DNA of 64,000 bases from positions 3,291,001 through 3,355,000 of the forward strand of contig OY987266.1 of assembly GCA_963920665.1 (NCBI GenBank), read 5' to 3'. Shown here piece by piece: positions 59,375 through 64,000 of the stretch. Numbering within the stretch: the first letter of the stretch is position 1; every line of letters starts with the position of its first letter. Under the pieces are notes generated by a model. It worked only from the letters and a program-made list of their open reading frames with translations, made no database searches and was not told where the DNA came from. A program made the translations under genes and the position numbers. This DNA comes from Straminergon stramineum (taxonomy: Eukaryota > Streptophyta > Bryopsida > Hypnales > Calliergonaceae).

Positions 59375-61397
59375 GTTACATCTGGTTGGTGAGCTCAACT
59401 TGATAGCACAAGGGGGGCATCAAGAATCGCTCTTGGAGGGAGTGACGAAGCTAAGAAGTTACCAAGTATGGCTAGAGTTTCTCCCTTCTATACAAAATAG
59501 TGAAATTAAGTTGTCCCACATTAATTTCTAGACATTGGACACTATATAAATATTTTCAGTTATTGTACAAGAATACACTACTTTTGAATTAGGTATTGTT
59601 GTGATTGGGACTCATATAACTCCATGTATACACATGAAAATATATTCAAAAATATTTGTTGACTTTGATGGCTTGTAAAGTAACTTTCTTGTTGTAAAGC
59701 AACCTAATTGTTAAGGCAACTTAATTTCACTATTTTGTGTAGAGGAGATAATGTGTGTATTATGTAGTCTTTTTTTCTTTGAAAATTCACGGTCCTTCAA
59801 ATTTTGGCCCCCAAATTTGACTAAAAGAGTCCTTCCAAAATGATTGGTGTTTGAGGCATGCACAAAAATTGTTGTGGTACAACTGAAGGTTGAGACACCT
59901 CATTCCACAATAGAAAGATGGATGAAGGTAGAAGGACCAATTCTACATTAAGAAAGTGTCAATGTGCAATCATGAAAATATTTGCCTTGTCTAAGTTTCC
60001 TTTGAAGGGCTCACCAAAGAGAGCCCACATAGAGCAACAATCATCAAAGTTCAATGGAACCGCAATAGTGCCTATTAGTGAGGGATGAGGGATCTCATTT
60101 CTTACCAAAATCTATCATGCCTTCAAAATGGCACTCCAAGCTACTATTTAAAGGACCATATGAGATGCTATTAAAAAATAAAAAGGGGATGCAACTCAAT
60201 TTGGCTCTCTAGGATAGGGAGTGGAGAGAACAAAATTCAAGTGCCATTCAAGGATAAAGAAGGCTACTAGAGCAAAAAAAATGCAATTTCTACACCAAGA
60301 AGATCTAAAGTTTTGTCTAAGTATCTCTTTGCAATCATCACCATAGTTGTTGTAGTAAGTGAGGATACAATTTTTATGAGCCATAAATGCAACAAAGGCC
60401 TGGAGTATGAGAGTCATTTTGATTTGCCATTTAAGCATTGCATAGGACCTTAGATAAATAGACTCTTGTTTGGGTCAACCTCTAAAAGAAATAGTGGCCG
60501 GAATTAATATTATTAGCAAGCATGGTATACAATTGATACCTTAAAGATAAGGTTAGTATAATAAAAAGTGACCCCTTCCTCCAAACAACTCCCAAGTATA
60601 TTGATTCAAAATTTCTCAGCTAATATGGTACGTGCATGTAATAAGAGACATATATAGGTAGTTGCCATGACCAAGCTATGTTGAAAAGTAACAAAATTTA
60701 ACTTACATCAACATTTTGTTTGGATTTGTCACTTGGTTTAGTGGCATACCATATACACAAGTATGTCTAGGAGGAGTTTTCTTCTTGAATTTCTTGATAA
60801 GCTTAGTGACAAGTGTAAAGTTTAGATTAGTGAGAAATTATCTTCAATTTAGTGTGTCAAGAATGTCTTTTGCTCTGGTGACATTCACTTGCCTTGGTGG
60901 ATATTGGCCCCTTCACTTTTGTTTACAATAATGAAAGTCTATGAACTAGTTTTTGAAAGAAAAAAAAGGACGTCAAAATAGGTGGTTGGACTAATTTCTA
61001 TGATCAGATGTTTGTGTGAAATGGTACCTTGGTGGTTTGAGCTAGAAAGAAAAAACAATTCAATGTGGATCCCATTGAAGGGTAGTATCTATAACTTATT
61101 ACACCTATTCATATTGTTTTTAGACTCTTAGTTGAAGTATAGGAAACTTTGCATTGACAAAAGCTTACAAGGTAATGACATCTAAAAACAACATTTTTCA
61201 AGTCCCTCTAATTCAAAGTTCAAATGGCCAAAAAGATTGATGAAATTATTAACAAAGTCAAGAGAAATGAAATCCAAGTGATTTTGCATTTTTTCTAACG
61301 CTTTTGTAATATTTTACAAATTTTCTAAGTCAGGAACTTAGGATAGCCTATTATAACAATAGACTCTCGTGAATGGGCACTATTGAATTAAGAAATG
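59375..61397. other. AT-rich spacer
   Basis: No gene or delimited repeat is recognised; the short open frames on both strands have no protein-like composition. Confidence 0.35.
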
Positions 61398-61487
61398 CCT
61401 CAACTCTCATGGGTTGTTTCAAAAACTCCTCGTCTCTCATCGGTTGCTTCTAAAACTCCTCACCTTTCATTGGTAGCTTTTGAAAAG
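61398..61487. repeat. 30-bp tandem repeat, three units
   Basis: Units start at 61398, 61428 and 61458, each beginning CCTC and containing a CTCTCATSGGTTG-like core followed by TTC...AAAACT. The third unit is the most diverged. Confidence 0.75.
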
Positions 61488-63206
61488 TTGTAGTGGTTTT
61501 GAGTCATGGAAGTTTTTGTTCAAGGCCATTTTCTAGGTGTTCGAGAATGAAAAATGTTTTAATTAGGTGCTTCAACCTCATGCAATAATTTTTTAACCAA
61601 ACCTTATTTGAAATATGAGCCAATGGTATGACACAATGCATTGCTATGCAACAATGTTACAACCCCAAAGTTAAAAACTTCAATGTCCATGTCAAGAGTG
61701 CAAAATTGAAATTGATCTCAAACATTCAAAATTTTGTGAAATAGAGAACCAAAGAGTGAAATGAAAATTTTCAAGAGCCTATTTTAAAGTTATATAATGC
61801 AACCACATTTAAAAATATGGAAATTTGGAACATTATGGCTTCTTTTAGTTTGATGCCTATTATTTAGAACTACTACCTCAGACATCAACGAGAACCTCAT
61901 TTTATCATACATTGTAGAAAGGAAAAAAAAACAAGCATGTCTTTAGAGATTCTTTTGCATACATATTGAATCACAACACTCCATGTATCCATATGGCGTG
62001 GCTTGTACTTGTTTCTTATCGATGTGGTCTTCTACTAGTTCATAAATTCTATGTGCCCAGGGTTTAAATATAGAGAGTTTGGTGGCTAGTATATCTTTCA
62101 TACAAATACAATGATCTAGTGGAATAGTTGTGACTTAACCAAAGCTCATATACATATATACTCAAAACTCTATACTTGTTACCTCAATAAGCATAAAAAT
62201 GTCATATATGTTATAGAATTTCAACCCCAATCTAGATCCTCAAAGAATAATGATAGATGTTAAACATGACTAATTCTTCATAACATCCTTTGTAAATATA
62301 CCTCTCTATATGTTAGAATAGCCCCAAAGTTTATAAGTTAAATATGTGTAATATTGATTAATATCCAAAAAGTTAAATACATATTTTTTTGTTATATATT
62401 ATAATGTTGTATATGTCAAAAATCTTCTACACCCTACTTATAACACATACAAAGGTTCGATTATAACTACCTATGCAATAACTTGAAGAGCTTATAAGAA
62501 TTGGTTATGGTGTATTTCATAGAGTTGACCAAACAACATTGTCTACACAAAAGTGTACATTAGAAATACCAATATTTTACAATACAATGCTCAGACAAAA
62601 AGATTCACACCTCCATTTGTTTCTCGTACCAAAGTTCCAATTTCAAATACAATCTCTTGCAATTCTTGCATCATTGCATTCTCATAGTCTCGATTGTGCA
62701 TACCAAATTTCAACTTCGAAAAATCAAAATTATATTTTAAAATTCAATTTCAGGATATTTCCTGATAATTTATTGAGAGATATCAATGATAAATTTTCAA
62801 AATTAAATTGCACACAAATGTTTGAACTGTCCATAAGTTCACCTTTCCTTTTAGTAAAAATTGCCAAGGTGTTCCCACACCTAAATTTTGTAGAGTAGAT
62901 GTCTATATGTTGTAACTATATTTGGATAGACTAATCATACCATTTTCTTCATAGATACACTACTAGTTTTAGTGTGATGGTCAATATTAAAATCTGGTTA
63001 CAACACATACATTTATTTTACAAAATTAGAGCAAATGAAAACTTGGTAGTGAACTTTCTATAGTGTGAACTCTAAAACTTTATAGCAATTTTTTCTAAAA
63101 GCAAAGATGCACTTATTGACAATTCCAACATGTAATTATGTGCAATTGAATTTTGAAAATTCATCATTGGCGACTCTCAATCAATTATCATGTAATATCA
63201 TGAAAT
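61488..63206. other. AT-rich spacer
   Basis: No gene is seen. An open frame at 62539-62898 has the length expected by chance in such sequence and no recognisable similarity. Confidence 0.35.
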
Positions 63207-63816
63207 TCACCCCCCAAAAGACCAAGTGACTTTTTAATGTAAACAAGAGATCAATGTAATGGATAGTTACACATGAAGTCAATTTTGGTTGAATGTTTGT
63301 GAAATTGACACAAGGTGCGAATGTGTATCTCCTTAGTGGGAATATAATTTATTTCCAATCAAGTGCCTAGTTTAAAAGTTATGCTACCCTAAAATTTCAA
63401 GGTAGCCTAGACAACTTTGAGTAGCTTGGGGCAACATGTGAAAAATTCCTCTTCTACTTCTAAAATTTTGATAGGTATCTAACTTACATGATTCAAGATG
63501 ATAATGTAAAAAAACACCCTATACACAGTGTAAATATCTCACTCTAGGTGGAGTTAAAGTCTATTAGCCCTGTTGAAAATCATTGGAAAAAAGAAATTTC
63601 CTTCTATCTTCAAATGATATACAATAATCTTTAAATCCACGCGGTCAAAGTTCTTGAAACTTTTTCCACACATTTCCATAGTAATCTTGTCCGAATTTTC
63701 ACAGTTGAATTTTGAAAGAACTTCTTCTTCTTCTTCTTCTTCTTTCTCACTACCCTAAACAATGACTGTTTTCCTCCACTTTTGCTTGAAATGTGTGTCA
63801 ATCCTACAAGGGTTAA
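63207..63816 (+). mobile_element. T3 element, degraded copy (610 bp)
   Basis: Collinear with 32426-33004: CCAAAAGACCAAGTGAC start, GTGTATCTCC, AAAAGTTATGCTACCCT, GGGGCAACATGTG, CACGCGGTCAAAGTTCTTG and a CAAGGGTTAA end. It is about 31 bp longer, mainly from a CTT microsatellite. The left TTAA is lost. Confidence 0.65.
63720..63743. repeat. CTT microsatellite inside the T3 copy
   Basis: Eight CTT units lie within the right part of the element, replacing the corresponding tract of the reference copy. Confidence 0.85.
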
Positions 63817-64000
63817 TGTAAAAAATTCACCAGAAATTGAATATTGGCGTTTTGAACTTGAGTTTTGACATGCATGATGGGGGGATTCTACAAGAATGAT
63901 GGAATGATGCCAGAATTTGCCTAAGTTAACAATTGATGAAAAAGTTCGCTTTTCGAAAATGCGGGCGTTTGTATTGGAACCAAGGTACATGCGAATCTTT

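Noticed and set aside
12639..63816. Intact transposase or reverse transcriptase genes
   Set aside because: No frame on either strand exceeds about 120 codons or shows a DDE, integrase, RT or RNase H motif in this range.
1..64000. CRISPR arrays, prokaryotic operons or viral genes
   Set aside because: Spliced plant genes and transposon structure account for the visible signals; no spaced identical repeats or viral-type proteins were seen.

Overview
The window is nuclear DNA from a land plant with a repeat-rich, gene-poor genome. The evidence is three plant-type genes on the + strand in the first 10 kb, GT-AG introns, a telobox-type leader, a G-box, and about 54 kb of AT-rich DNA packed with degraded non-autonomous transposons. 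I cannot fix the lineage. The short introns (about 150-930 nt) and large gene-free tracts fit a bryophyte, fern, lycophyte or similar genome at least as well as a flowering plant.

Gene-bearing end (1-10 kb): (i) the last seven exons (2-2764) of a TLC-domain membrane protein of the TLCD4/TMEM56 type; its N terminus lies upstream of the window; (ii) a two-exon MacroD-type macro-domain protein (5251-6608) whose N terminus carries a 37-residue acidic tandem repeat; (iii) an intronless HSP90 co-chaperone p23 (9294-9944) with a Gly-Gly-Met repeat tail, preceded by a perfect G-box and a heat-shock-element-like site. A nearly complete 0.83-kb palindrome (3302-4134) separates the first two genes. The three genes share a strand but show no functional link.

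Repeat-dominated part (11-64 kb): no convincing intact gene was found. The main structure is a clan of elements that end in TTAACCCCTAAA-like terminal inverted repeats and are flanked on both sides by TTAA. I sort them into four size classes: T1 (about 230 bp), T2 (about 970 bp, with an internally deleted 800-bp copy), T3 (about 580-890 bp, GGACC ends) and T4-like (about 665-976 bp). About 20 copies or pieces can be delimited in both orientations. TTAA targets with CCC-starting termini are the hallmark of piggyBac-like transposons, an unusual result for a plant. No transposase is visible here, so the assignment is an inference. Other elements are two Tourist/Harbinger-like MITEs with TTA duplications, a 21-bp-TIR element whose left end is duplicated, an ACTAGGG-ended element with an older inverted copy, LINE-like 3' tails, dispersed 0.1-0.5 kb repeats and several short tandem arrays.

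Three GC-richer, apparently low-copy islands (13.77-13.95, 38.57-39.24 and 57.0-58.1 kb) may be gene remnants or orphan promoters. A 36-nt near-perfect fold-back at 25961-26070 resembles a MIRNA or siRNA hairpin.
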